Source: Falsiruegeria litorea R37 (GTDB lineage Bacteria; Pseudomonadota; Alphaproteobacteria; Rhodobacterales; Rhodobacteraceae). From it: 64,000 bases of DNA. Location: positions 1 to 64,000 of the forward strand of contig NZ_FWFO01000001.1 in assembly GCF_900172225.1 (NCBI RefSeq), given 5' to 3'. The notes beneath the pieces are model-generated. The model did not search any database, was not told the origin of the DNA, and saw only the letters and a program-made list of their open reading frames with translations. Shown one piece after another: positions 36,955 through 45,117 of the stretch. The translations under genes and the position numbers were made by a program. Within the stretch, counting starts at the first letter, position 1. Each line of letters opens with the position of its first letter.

Positions 36955-37494
36955 TCAGCCAGTTTGCCCGAATCCAAGATAACTTGCCGGTACCTTATCT
37001 GTGAGCCAAACACCATTATCCGCACAGAAGAACTCGAAGCCATTGCCGAACATTCGCTTCGCTTCGACACGCAAGACAACTGGCTTGCCGTGCCGTTGAC
37101 CAACGCGCACGGCGGTCTCAGGGTCGGTTGACAGATGCACTTGGCGACGACGCCCAGGGTTTAACCCATCGGAGAAAATTGCATCTAAATTCGCGCTGGC
37201 CGTTCCGTGGTACAACTCGTCTGGTGGGCGCCGAGGTTCTAAGCCAAGGTCCACATCTACCGAATGACCTTGCGCTGCTCTAATCCGGGAACCATCCTCA
37301 GAAAAAGTGAACCGTTTTTTATCGCTGCTTTCCACAAGTTGAACGAGTTCGTCCCGGCTTAGTTTGCGGTTGGCTTTTTTCAGTTTCCGCAGCAGTTCAT
37401 CAACACGACACCATCCATGCTTATCAAGCTGAAGACCGATCTCCTCAGGTTTGTGCCGAAGCACCAAGCTTAAAAATTTGCTTTCTCTACTCAT
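36955..37494 (-). CDS. kptA: RNA 2'-phosphotransferase (Tpt1/KptA)
   Basis: A 179-residue NAD-dependent enzyme that removes an internal 2'-phosphate from RNA, making ADP-ribose 1'',2''-cyclic phosphate. The catalytic segments are SKFLSLVLRHKPE (~6-18), HGWCRV, RAAQGHS (~73) and LYHGTA (~95), with RRQVHLS later; all are intact. In bacteria without tRNA splicing its natural target is unclear, and RNA repair or defence has been proposed. I chose ATG 37494 over an upstream TTG. First gene behind the tRNA-Lys boundary. Confidence 0.93.
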   Translation of the reverse strand: MSRESKFLSLVLRHKPEEIGLQLDKHGWCRVDELLRKLKKANRKLSRDELVQLVESSDKKRFTFSEDGSRIRAAQGHSVDVDLGLEPRRPPDELYHGTASANLDAIFSDGLNPGRRRQVHLSTDPETAVRVGQRHGKPVVLRVEAKRMFGNGFEFFCADNGVWLTDKVPASYLGFGQTG

Positions 37495-37852
37495 ACCCAA
37501 TCCGCGAGAGTGCGTTAGTCTTGTTGGTGATTAACACGAACGAAGTCGCCTAGGAATTACATATAAAGCACTCGTTCGGTCCAATCGTAGAACTCATCGA
37601 TTTTGGCTTGTTCCAGACCTCAATGTAGTAGAAGCATCAGGGCCCAAGACGGAGTTCGCCCGAATGAGGCGGCCCAAACCCGATATCCAACACGGTTTCG
37701 AAATGCGGCGGGCGCAGCCAGGCACATCAGACATTGATGCTCGGCCTGAGCCACCTTAAACTTTTAACAACTATAGCAAAGTTGGTATCGCCGCACTGCA
37801 GCGTCGCCAAAGCAGGCTGCAAACACAATTGCATCAGCAAAGTTGCGTAGGT
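37495..37852. other. Gap with no recognised gene
   Basis: About 360 bases between kptA and the IS remnant. I see no open frame with a recognisable product, no hairpin terminator and no repeat shared with the rest of the window. It probably is decayed accessory DNA. Confidence 0.5.
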
Positions 37853-38002
37853 TCAGCCTCGAAGATCAATCGAGCGATTTTGGTACGCACGCCATAGACC
37901 CAGGCGCTTAATCCGATACTCTGCCAGTTCCGGTGAGGTCCCAAATTGGTTGGCAATGTCTTTGACGATCTTCTCGCCAGGGCTCTTCGTTGTCTTCCTC
38001 AT
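37853..38002 (-). pseudogene. Chimeric remnant: IS3 orfA start fused to another C-terminus
   Basis: A ~49-residue frame. Residues 1-15 (MRKTTKSPGEKIVKD) match the start of IS3-family OrfA proteins common in Rhodobacteraceae, in which SPGEKIVKDIKRATRK follows. After KDI the frame switches to NQFGTSPELAEYRIKRLGLW, which resembles the C-terminal tail of an ImmA/IrrE-type metallopeptidase. It is best read as a deletion scar joining an IS end to a broken gene. The second assignment is tentative. Confidence 0.5.
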
Positions 38003-38095
38003 CTTCCACTCCTCAGTGGTTACGATGAGCCAACAATACTCTCTTATCAAATCACCCTATTTGGACCCATAGGCGCTGACGTCAAACAGTATTAA

Positions 38096-38285
38096 GTGTA
38101 TTTGATGTCGCAAAGTGCAAGATTTAGTTGAGTTTGGGCCGCGGTTTGTACGTCTCACCTTCAACGTCCCCAACGGGAGGAATACGGGTTCAGCATTTGT
38201 CGATATAGTGTGGGCTGCTGCCAGTCGCTGCTTTCTCAAGCAACAGCAGCCATGCGCAGATAGCGACCATTGCAAAGTCTGGTTT
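38096..38285 (-). repeat. ~190-bp repeat, copy 1 (inverted relative to 62.4 kb)
   Basis: The minus strand of this stretch matches the plus strand of 62316-62505 along its whole length at roughly 90% identity by eye; shared blocks include AAATGCTGAACCCGTATTCC and CTCAACTAAATCTTGCAC. Short open frames in both copies give similar peptides (NAEPVFLPLG, STKSCTLRHQ), but these look like by-products of the repeat, not genes. Confidence 0.8.
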
Positions 38286-38358
38286 TGCGAGGCGGATCAA
38301 CGGATAATTGCGGGTATTTCCCGCCAAAAATCTTAAGTCGGCTTTGCTCAACATAGCT

Positions 38359-38796
38359 TCACTGATGCGGTAGATTGCGACCCGCTTGAATTTCCTGAAC
38401 GCGCACGGACCAAGTGGAAACTATATAGGCCAAAATGTCCCAAATATCGTCATCGGTGAGAGCATCACCAAACCCCGGCATGCCGCTTTCAAAGCCTGTG
38501 ACACCTCGCACAGCCAACGCCGCCTCGCCACCCAGCTGGGTGTATTCGAATAGAAGCTGGTTGTCGTGGTGCCATGTATGCCCGCTCTCGTCGTGAGGCG
38601 GCGCAGGTAGAATGCCGTTGTCATCGGGCGTCTGCCAATCCGGCTGCCCTTCGAGATTGGCACCATGGCAAGACGAACATTGTTCGGCGTATAGGTCCTG
38701 CCCATTAGCCAAATCTCGGTTGTCCATTTCGTGACCTGCAATTGCACCCGTTGCGAAGCTGAAAAACAGGATGATTAAAAAGTCCCGCCTGTTCAT
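38359..38796 (-). CDS. Exported c-type cytochrome
   Basis: A 145-residue mono-haem cytochrome: a signal sequence (MNRRDFLIILFFSFATGAIA), the haem motif CSSCH (~38-42) followed by GANLEGQ, and an axial Met in ESGMPGFGDAL. ATG 38796 is preceded by GAGGTA. It is the last gene of the minus-strand copper/cytochrome cluster, 8 bases after copD. A role in electron transfer linked to copper handling is inferred from context. Confidence 0.88.
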   Translation of the reverse strand: MNRRDFLIILFFSFATGAIAGHEMDNRDLANGQDLYAEQCSSCHGANLEGQPDWQTPDDNGILPAPPHDESGHTWHHDNQLLFEYTQLGGEAALAVRGVTGFESGMPGFGDALTDDDIWDILAYIVSTWSVRVQEIQAGRNLPHQ

Positions 38797-38804
38797 GGGA
38801 TACC

Positions 38805-39671
38805 TCAATTCGGTAGGGTCAAAACGCTGGTGAGCGTCGCGGTTGCTGCAAGGACCACCAGAATGATCGCAGCTTCGATTTCAATGGAACGTGCCAAATG
38901 GCGGGCAGCCTTGTGGTCTCCTGCCTGCATGGCAGGAACGAATCGCAATTTGTTTGCTGCTGCCAACGCCAGGATCACGCCAACAAGTGCAAGCTTGATC
39001 AGCAAGATTTGCCCGTAGCTTGTTGTTGTCAGCGCCCACAGATCGCCCAGCAACATCCAAGCCATCAGTAGCCCCGCCAAGACCAGTGCGGGAACAATCA
39101 CCGAAGCGGCTTGCCCAAAACGATGCCCCAACATGGCCGCTTTGCTCAGATATTCGGGCCGTTGCGACAGCGTCCGCAATGGACTAAGAATGCCAACCCA
39201 AAACGCAACTCCCAGAAGGTGCATGAGCAATAGCAGGCGAACGCCAGTTGTCTCCAGTTCAGGGACATGCCCGATCTGAGCAAAAGACCAAAGAGCGAGC
39301 AATCCACCCGCGAGTGCGATCCATTGCCCAACAAGGGGAATAAATACTCCGCCGATGATTAATGCGGCTCCGGTGATCCGATATACGAGAACGTCGCCAA
39401 CCGGGGTGCGCCACAGCAGGCCGAGCATTTCCGGATCGGTCATGCCATCCGCTCCGCCCGTCAGGGCACCGCCACGCAGCATGAAACCAAGGACAGAGGC
39501 AGCAAATGAAAGCACGGCCAACAGCACAATCTGCACACGCATCCTATCGCTGAGTGGCGACAAAAGGTGGGTAAAAGCAGTCCGAATGATTAAAAGCCCA
39601 GTCGCACCACCAAAACCGACATAGAGCATTAGCTTGGACAAAATTGCGCCTATTCCCCAGATGTCAGGCAT
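38805..39671 (-). CDS. copD: Copper resistance protein CopD-like
   Basis: A 288-residue membrane protein with about eight helices and a C-terminal CopD domain (the conserved HLLGVAFWVGILSPL, ~160, and a late KLALVGVILALAAANKLR). CopD with CopC moves copper across the inner membrane. I chose ATG 39671, just before the first helix. It lies 2 bases after the copC stop. Confidence 0.88.
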   Translation of the reverse strand: MPDIWGIGAILSKLMLYVGFGGATGLLIIRTAFTHLLSPLSDRMRVQIVLLAVLSFAASVLGFMLRGGALTGGADGMTDPEMLGLLWRTPVGDVLVYRITGAALIIGGVFIPLVGQWIALAGGLLALWSFAQIGHVPELETTGVRLLLLMHLLGVAFWVGILSPLRTLSQRPEYLSKAAMLGHRFGQAASVIVPALVLAGLLMAWMLLGDLWALTTTSYGQILLIKLALVGVILALAAANKLRFVPAMQAGDHKAARHLARSIEIEAAIILVVLAATATLTSVLTLPN

Positions 39672-39673
39672 GG

Positions 39674-40015
39674 TCAATCCACTGTAAACGTGAACTCGCC
39701 CTGCATGGCGTGCCCGTCTGCCCCCAAGCCGCGCCATTCAATACGATAGATGCCTTCGCCCATGCTTTGAAGCGGGATCGCAAACGCGCGGCCAAAACTT
39801 GTCTGATCTCCAAGATCAAGCGTGACGGTATGAACATCCTGATGAGTCATGTTAACTTTTGTCAGGCGAATATCATCCGCGAAATCGAAGCTGATCTCAG
39901 AGGGCACTTCGGCAATTGTCGCGCCGTTTTCGGGTGTTGTGGTGTCCACGCTCGAATGGGCAAAAGCGTTTGTGGCAAGCAAGGAAGTCAGTGCAATTGT
40001 GGTGAGCTTCTTCAT
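39674..40015 (-). CDS. copC: Periplasmic copper-binding protein CopC
   Basis: A 113-residue protein with a signal peptide cut after NAFA, so the mature chain begins with His (HSSVDTTTPENGA), the copper(II) ligand position of CopC. The PxxGAT-like loop, the EISFDFADDI strand and the late GHAMQGEFTFTV complete the beta-sandwich. It carries copper in the periplasm and works with CopD. Confidence 0.93.
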   Translation of the reverse strand: MKKLTTIALTSLLATNAFAHSSVDTTTPENGATIAEVPSEISFDFADDIRLTKVNMTHQDVHTVTLDLGDQTSFGRAFAIPLQSMGEGIYRIEWRGLGADGHAMQGEFTFTVD

Positions 40016-40026
40016 TGGGAGGTTCC

Positions 40027-40458
40027 TCAGTTTATTCCATTGGCGCGCTGGATTTCGCGGATGTAGTCTATAACCATGGCTACGTCGCCACGGGTCAGGC
40101 CTTCAACTGGTGGCATGTCGCCAAATTTCCAGTGGTGGCTTCTAACTCCCATTGCGACCGCGCGTTGAAAGGACTCGTCTGCATGATGGCTGGGTTCATA
40201 GATAACATGGATCAGCGGCGGCCCGGCGCCTTCAATGCCGACTGCATTGCTGCCGTGGCAAGCTGCGCACGCGTTTTCAAATATACGTTGTCCGATGGCA
40301 GCATTTCCCTCGATAGGTGGCATCTGAATTGCCACCATCGCATTGCCCTCGGCGGGTGCCGACTGCGCGACGTCGTCAACCGGAGCGGGGCGTAGAAAGA
40401 TGTAGGCAGCGGCGGTCGCCACGGCGCAAGCGCCGATCAGGAGATATTTTCGGTTCAT
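40027..40458 (-). CDS. Membrane-anchored c-type cytochrome
   Basis: A 143-residue protein with an N-terminal anchor (YLLIGACAVATAAAYIFL), one haem motif CAACH (~65-69) followed by GSNAVGIEGAGPPL, and an axial Met in FGDMPPVEGLT. It is 11 bases upstream of copC on the same strand. Cytochromes flanking copCD suggest that copper uptake or oxidation is coupled to the respiratory chain; inferred. Confidence 0.88.
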   Translation of the reverse strand: MNRKYLLIGACAVATAAAYIFLRPAPVDDVAQSAPAEGNAMVAIQMPPIEGNAAIGQRIFENACAACHGSNAVGIEGAGPPLIHVIYEPSHHADESFQRAVAMGVRSHHWKFGDMPPVEGLTRGDVAMVIDYIREIQRANGIN

Positions 40459-40554
40459 GTATTGGTCCTAACTTTATGTAACAGAGTGGTGCCGCAAATA
40501 ATTCGCAGCACACTGGAACGTGTTCACTGCCGTGAACAGCGTCGGAAATCTGTT

Positions 40555-40923
40555 TCAAGTGTTAGGTGGCCTGTCCGGATTTTCCGGTTCATTGAGCGTC
40601 GAGAAGCTTGTGACCAGCCATGCCAACGCTGCTTCAGACTGGTCAAATGATACTTCGGAATCTGGAAACGTCAGCGCGAGAGCATTACACAGGAACGGAT
40701 TGCATTCATCAGGCTCCATTCCGTTCGAGCCGTTCGAAGCGCTATCCGTTGGCTTCCCCGAAGCGTGACCAACATGGCTTTCTTGCATTTCCATGACCAG
40801 GTGGTCATCACAATGCCCACCAACACAATCTTTGGACAACGCGTGCGCAACGCCGCCCAGTCCCGACATGCAGAATAGAAGAAGGACAAGTAACGTTGTG
40901 GTTATGTTTCGAAGGTACTTCAC
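40555..40923 (-). CDS. Small exported His/Cys-rich protein
   Basis: A 122-residue protein with a signal-like N-terminus (LRNITTTLLVLLLFCMSGLGGVAHA). The mature part has CVGGHCDDH, MEMQESHVGH and CNPFLC, a metal-ligand-rich composition that fits copper binding. I do not recognise the family; DUF2946-like copper proteins are one possibility. The start is a GTG at 40923. First gene of the cluster and probably the first to be transcribed. Confidence 0.6.
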   Translation of the reverse strand: MKYLRNITTTLLVLLLFCMSGLGGVAHALSKDCVGGHCDDHLVMEMQESHVGHASGKPTDSASNGSNGMEPDECNPFLCNALALTFPDSEVSFDQSEAALAWLVTSFSTLNEPENPDRPPNT

Positions 40924-40931
40924 ACGGAGAA

Positions 40932-40937
40932 ATTATA
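40932..40937 (-). promoter_or_regulatory. -10 box of the copper cluster
   Basis: A perfect TATAAT on the minus strand lies only 9-14 bases ahead of the GTG start at 40923, with TTGTAT 15 bases further upstream as a weak -35. If used, the mRNA would be nearly leaderless; no ribosome site precedes the GTG. Confidence 0.4.
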
Positions 40938-41030
40938 TCAAGTTCAAACCCAATACAACGTTACCTGACGTTCATGGATTGCGCAGCATTGGTTAGAGTG
41001 GCTCCAGAGCGGGCCTTCGCTGCGTGCTAA

Positions 41031-41435
41031 GACGGCCGAACGTCCTACGTCGAAACCAAAGCTGAAAGATGGGTGAAAGAGGGTCTCCACAGGGAGTTCT
41101 TGCCCAAATTTTTCAAGGCGGTAGGTAGCCACTGGATCTTGGTTACCGACGAAACACTCACCTCAACCGTGGTCAGCAATGTTCGGACACTCAAGGCAGT
41201 GAGCGGTCGGCAACCAACTGCGGCTACCAGTTCAGCGCTTTCAAATCTGCCCAAGAATAGCGTGCTCCTCGGTCAACTAATGTCCGACTTTGGCTTGCCC
41301 AGCGACGAGCTCTTAGTCGCTATCCTTTGCGGTCTTCTGTCTGCTGACCTTCGCAACCGGCGGATCGGTCCAGCCACCCGCGTCTCAAAAGGTAATCCCA
41401 CCCAAATGAGCCATATGGAGATTGTCCCACTGTGA
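41031..41435 (+). pseudogene. tnsA: TnsA endonuclease, C-terminal fragment
   Basis: From the stop at 41028 the frame reads YVETKAERWV..., then LPKFFKAVGSHWILVTDE and ELLVAILCGLL. The E-x-K of VETK fits the catalytic Lys region of TnsA nucleases, and the VTDE-to-NVRTL part fits the TnsA C-terminal half that contacts TnsC. The N-terminal catalytic part is missing, so cleavage of the 5' strand should be lost. It overlaps tnsB by 4 bases. TnsA identity rests on motif memory and position. Confidence 0.6.
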
Positions 41436-43390
41436 AAGACACCGCCCAAAAATACATCGGCTGGCTGGTTCTACTCGACGATCAGGCTTTTTCAGTCATC
41501 GAAGTTGGTGTCACCCACGGCTCCTTGACGCTGGTCAACAAGGACGGTTCTAAGGTGGTCATCAGCAATGAACGCTTTCGTGACCTCATTCACGCAGAAA
41601 TGGCGTTTGATCCTGATGAGGATACAAGTGCTCGGAACCGCATGCTGGACAAAAAGGATCAGCTGGAACTCGGCTTCAGAAAGCGAATTCTGACAGCAAT
41701 CCGACTTCTTCGCGGAGGTGGCCTTACTTGGACAGCAGCTTACAATCAATTGTTCTTGGATTTTTCGTCGGACACATTTGCCTTTCATAGAGTGGGTGGG
41801 TTCCCATCTCTTAGAACCGTTAAGAAGTGGGACACCGACGACCGAAACAAAGGCGAAGCCGCCCTGCGTCCACAGCACAAGAACAAGGGAAACCGTACAC
41901 CACGCTTTGACCTACTCTTTGAGAATATCACGCTCGATATTCTAGAAGAAAGATTCTTAACGTCAGATCGCATGTCCATCACTAAGCTCTGCAAACTGGC
42001 GAGAGCCGTGTACCGCGAGAAGTGTAAGGAGCTTGACATGAAGCCGGGGCCCTGTGGCCACAAATCAGTCAAGGCTATTGTACAACGCTTACCACATGCG
42101 GACATCGTGAAGCTCAGATTGGGCAGTTCCGAGGCGCGCAAGCAGTACCTGCTCGCTATGAAATTGCAAGAAATCACAGTTCCCCTTGAACGGGTTGAGG
42201 CCGACAGCACAACACTGGATGTGTGGTGTGTTGACGACGAAGGCGATCCTGTAGGCCGCCCAATGGTATGTGCAGCAATCGATTGTGCTACCGGTGTCAT
42301 TCTGGGGTTACAAGTAGCTTGGGGCGCTCCATCTTCCAGCCTTGTGGCCAGGACGATCAAGGAAATCTTTACACCCAAATCGGACGCCTTTTTTGATCGA
42401 ATTGGAATCCAAAACAGATTTCAAGCCATCGGTATACCGCAACAAATCGTATCCGATCAAGGGACTGAAAATTCCGGACCCCTCATTGCTTCATTTTTGT
42501 CGTCGGCCACTTTGGATTGGTCAAAGTGCGTTCCCGGTCAACCCGACAGGAAACCGTTCATCGAGCGCTTAATGCTTGAACTCAGCCGGTTCATTACTCA
42601 GTTTCAGGGAGCCTCTCAGACATCGGAAATTGGTGCTCAAAAACGCACTGAGATTGCCTAATCGGAAGCGGTATACACCATCCATGACGTCGAGGAGATG
42701 CTTCAACGCTGGAGATATGACACATATGCGATCAAACAAAGGCGCCGTGTTCAGAACATCCTGAAAACGAAAGAGTCGCCTTTAGCGGCCTGGGAGTCGC
42801 TTGCCAAGCGCTACATTATTCCACCAGCACCGCCGAAAGCGCAAATCAAAGAAATGTTCATGGTCGAAGACGCCGTCCGAGTCGCTGAACACGACGGTAT
42901 CATGTACAAGAACATCCGATACGCATCGTTTGAACTTCAAACCTATCTCCAACGCGTTGGCATTCGCAACAAGGTCCAGATTCGTTACGATCCCAACGAC
43001 ATCCGGGAGATCGCCGTTTGGGATGAAATCGCCAGGGAACATTTCTTTGTCCCCACGAAGCGAGAAAATTGTCCGGCTTTGTCTTTTGCTCAGCTCGACA
43101 AAGCCCGCAAAGCCCTGCGTACACCCGAAATCGAAGAGCTCGAAACTCAGGCTATTCTTGCCGAGCAGCAGATCTACGAAGATTTCAAGGACAAGAACAG
43201 GAAAGGTCTGTCCAAGAAACGGCGCGAGGCAATGCAGATCGCGGCCACTCGAAATGTCGAGTTTATCGAACGTTCCAACCATGCGCCAGGCGTAGACCCA
43301 ACCAATGCCGCCAAGCCCAAACGAGAAAAACCGTCATTGGTGATGCCAAACAACATGCCCAAAACAAACAAGAATCGGAAACCCCTTTGA
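41432..43390 (+). pseudogene. tnsB: TnsB/TniA-type DDE transposase with in-frame stop
   Basis: A Mu-transposase-type integrase. Catalytic residues are D258 (VEADSTTLD), D342 (VSDQGTEN) and E378 (KPFIERLML). The frame is broken by one TAA at 42659-42661, then runs on in the same frame (SEAVYTIHDVEEMLQRWRYD...) to 43390. Together the halves give ~651 residues, normal TnsB length, with a basic, helical C-terminus of the type that binds TnsC. A recent nonsense mutation is the simplest reading; the first half alone (409 aa) keeps the DDE triad. Confidence 0.85.
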
Positions 43391-45042
43391 GCCATCAAGC
43401 CTTGAAAGCAGTTCTCGAGCAGACGATCCACCACACCTTGTATCAAAAGGCGCGCAACGAATTGATTGAAACCATTGCACTGGCCCAGAAGCTTGGTGGT
43501 TCAATCGTGCCTTTTCTCGGCCCCACTCGGTGTGGGAAGTCGCGTATGCTGGAGGATATTCGGGGAGAACTTGGGCGCCCCACAAAAGAGCTTGAAGGTT
43601 GGGTGTATGACAGCGATTTCGCTATCGGCTCGATCCCCAACAAGCCCAATGACAAAATGCTTGTCCGTTCAATGCTTGCATCGCTAGGGTTGAACGGCAA
43701 GCGAGGGCTCTCCGCTTCAGAAATCGAAGCGCAACTTTACCGAGAAATCACGAGCAAAGGTATTCAGGTGATTGCGCTGGATGAGTGCAACCATTGTGCA
43801 GAACGAGGTCACCATCTGTCCAAGCGAGGCGTCACTGATCACTTCAAGCGCCTTGTAGATAATACTGGCGTAACTCTCGTTCTCTGCGGATTGCCCAAGT
43901 TCCAGAAAATTCTTGACGAGATTGAACAGTGCCGAGACCGCTCTATGAAGACCATTCAAATCCTACCCTATAGTTGGTCGCTGGAGGAGGAAAAAACCAA
44001 CTTCGCTGGCGCCATTGCTACGGCATTTGGTCATTTGCAGGACCTTGGTGTCAGTTTCGATTTTGACTCTCAAGAGGTGGTCGTACGGCTCTATGGCGTT
44101 TCCGGTGGGCGAATTGGAGTCGTGATGCGTGTTTTGCATGGTGCAGTGGGCTTCATCAACAACAACGTTCTGACTTACGAGAGCATTGCAAGAAGCGCGA
44201 AAACGGTTCTTCAAGCGCAACACCGGCCTGATTTCTTCGCCGACCTCGGTTACCGTTACGGACGGCCGCTGATCGAAAACATTAGCGACTTGGAAAGGGC
44301 ATGCCGTCTTACTCAAGGGGAATTGGCGGCCATTGCGCCCGAAGCCAAAACTGATGTTGCCTCTCTAGATTGGCAATATGATCGCCGTTGGTCGGACCCG
44401 GTTTGCCCAGAGTGTTTAGCCAACGGACATTTGTATCATCAAAGCTGGCGTCATGGTTTGGTGACAGCGTGCCACACCCTAATCGAACTTGTCTCGCGCA
44501 TTCGAAGAAAGGCAACAGATGCAGGAGGCGACACTGTTGCTTTTTCGGACCTTACGCTGCGCCGTACGACTGACAAAATAGCCTTGAAGAAACTATTGGA
44601 ACTGATCTGTGAGGGAACAGTCCAGGCTACTTTGGCTTCCCTCGATGCGAAACTTGCCGATTTCAGGTTCCTTAAATCCGACGTAGAATACGTTCTGAAA
44701 TCAGAACGGCACTCTTTGGATTGGACGGCCAACGATGTTGCGAAGTTGACGGGGTGGAAAGCTCAATCAGTGACACATTGGTGTAAGGAAGGGCTGTTGG
44801 AATCTCGGACTGTGTCTCACGGGATTGGGGTCAGTTTCCTGGTGAGTCCAATGCAACTGGCAGCCTTTCAAAGTGAATTTGTTCCCTTGGGCACAATCGC
44901 CAAGTCAAGAAATACGACGTCACGGAAACTGCTTTCGGGCCTCGCCAAACGGGGCATCAAAACCCACGGCGCTGTGATTGAAGGCAAAACCAGCCGTGGA
45001 CATCTGGTCAAATTGAGGGACCTGGCTACCCTAGCTGATTGA
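43387..45042 (+). CDS. TnsC/TniB-like ATPase fused to a TniQ-like domain
   Basis: A 551-residue protein. Residues ~1-275 are a TniB/TnsC AAA+ ATPase with Walker A GPTRCGKS (45-52) and Walker B VIALDE (128-133). Residues ~285-400 resemble TniQ: VCPECLANGHLYHQSWRHG with C340, C343, W354 and C362. The tail has a helix-turn-helix (DWTANDVAKLTGWKAQSVTHWC, ~446). TnsC and TniQ/TnsD are normally separate, linking target choice to the transposase. The start is a TTG overlapping the tnsB stop; this is uncertain. No frame break is seen. Confidence 0.78.
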   Translation: MSHQALKAVLEQTIHHTLYQKARNELIETIALAQKLGGSIVPFLGPTRCGKSRMLEDIRGELGRPTKELEGWVYDSDFAIGSIPNKPNDKMLVRSMLASLGLNGKRGLSASEIEAQLYREITSKGIQVIALDECNHCAERGHHLSKRGVTDHFKRLVDNTGVTLVLCGLPKFQKILDEIEQCRDRSMKTIQILPYSWSLEEEKTNFAGAIATAFGHLQDLGVSFDFDSQEVVVRLYGVSGGRIGVVMRVLHGAVGFINNNVLTYESIARSAKTVLQAQHRPDFFADLGYRYGRPLIENISDLERACRLTQGELAAIAPEAKTDVASLDWQYDRRWSDPVCPECLANGHLYHQSWRHGLVTACHTLIELVSRIRRKATDAGGDTVAFSDLTLRRTTDKIALKKLLELICEGTVQATLASLDAKLADFRFLKSDVEYVLKSERHSLDWTANDVAKLTGWKAQSVTHWCKEGLLESRTVSHGIGVSFLVSPMQLAAFQSEFVPLGTIAKSRNTTSRKLLSGLAKRGIKTHGAVIEGKTSRGHLVKLRDLATLAD

Positions 45043-45117
45043 TAATTTTCGGAAATGCACGATGCCGGTCGTACATCATGGTAAACTTCCCTGTCAGAGA
45101 CACCGAAAGCAGGCGCA

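Noticed and set aside
36886-37131. 81-codon plus-strand frame opposite kptA
   Set aside because: It overlaps the conserved C-terminal part of kptA and has no motif.
38057-38275. 72-codon frame similar to a frame at 62109-62561
   Set aside because: The similarity comes from the DNA repeat; the frames differ outside it and have no ribosome site.
42698-43390. Independent 230-residue gene after the tnsB stop
   Set aside because: It continues the tnsB frame exactly and lacks an own clear ribosome site; treated as the C-terminal part of tnsB.
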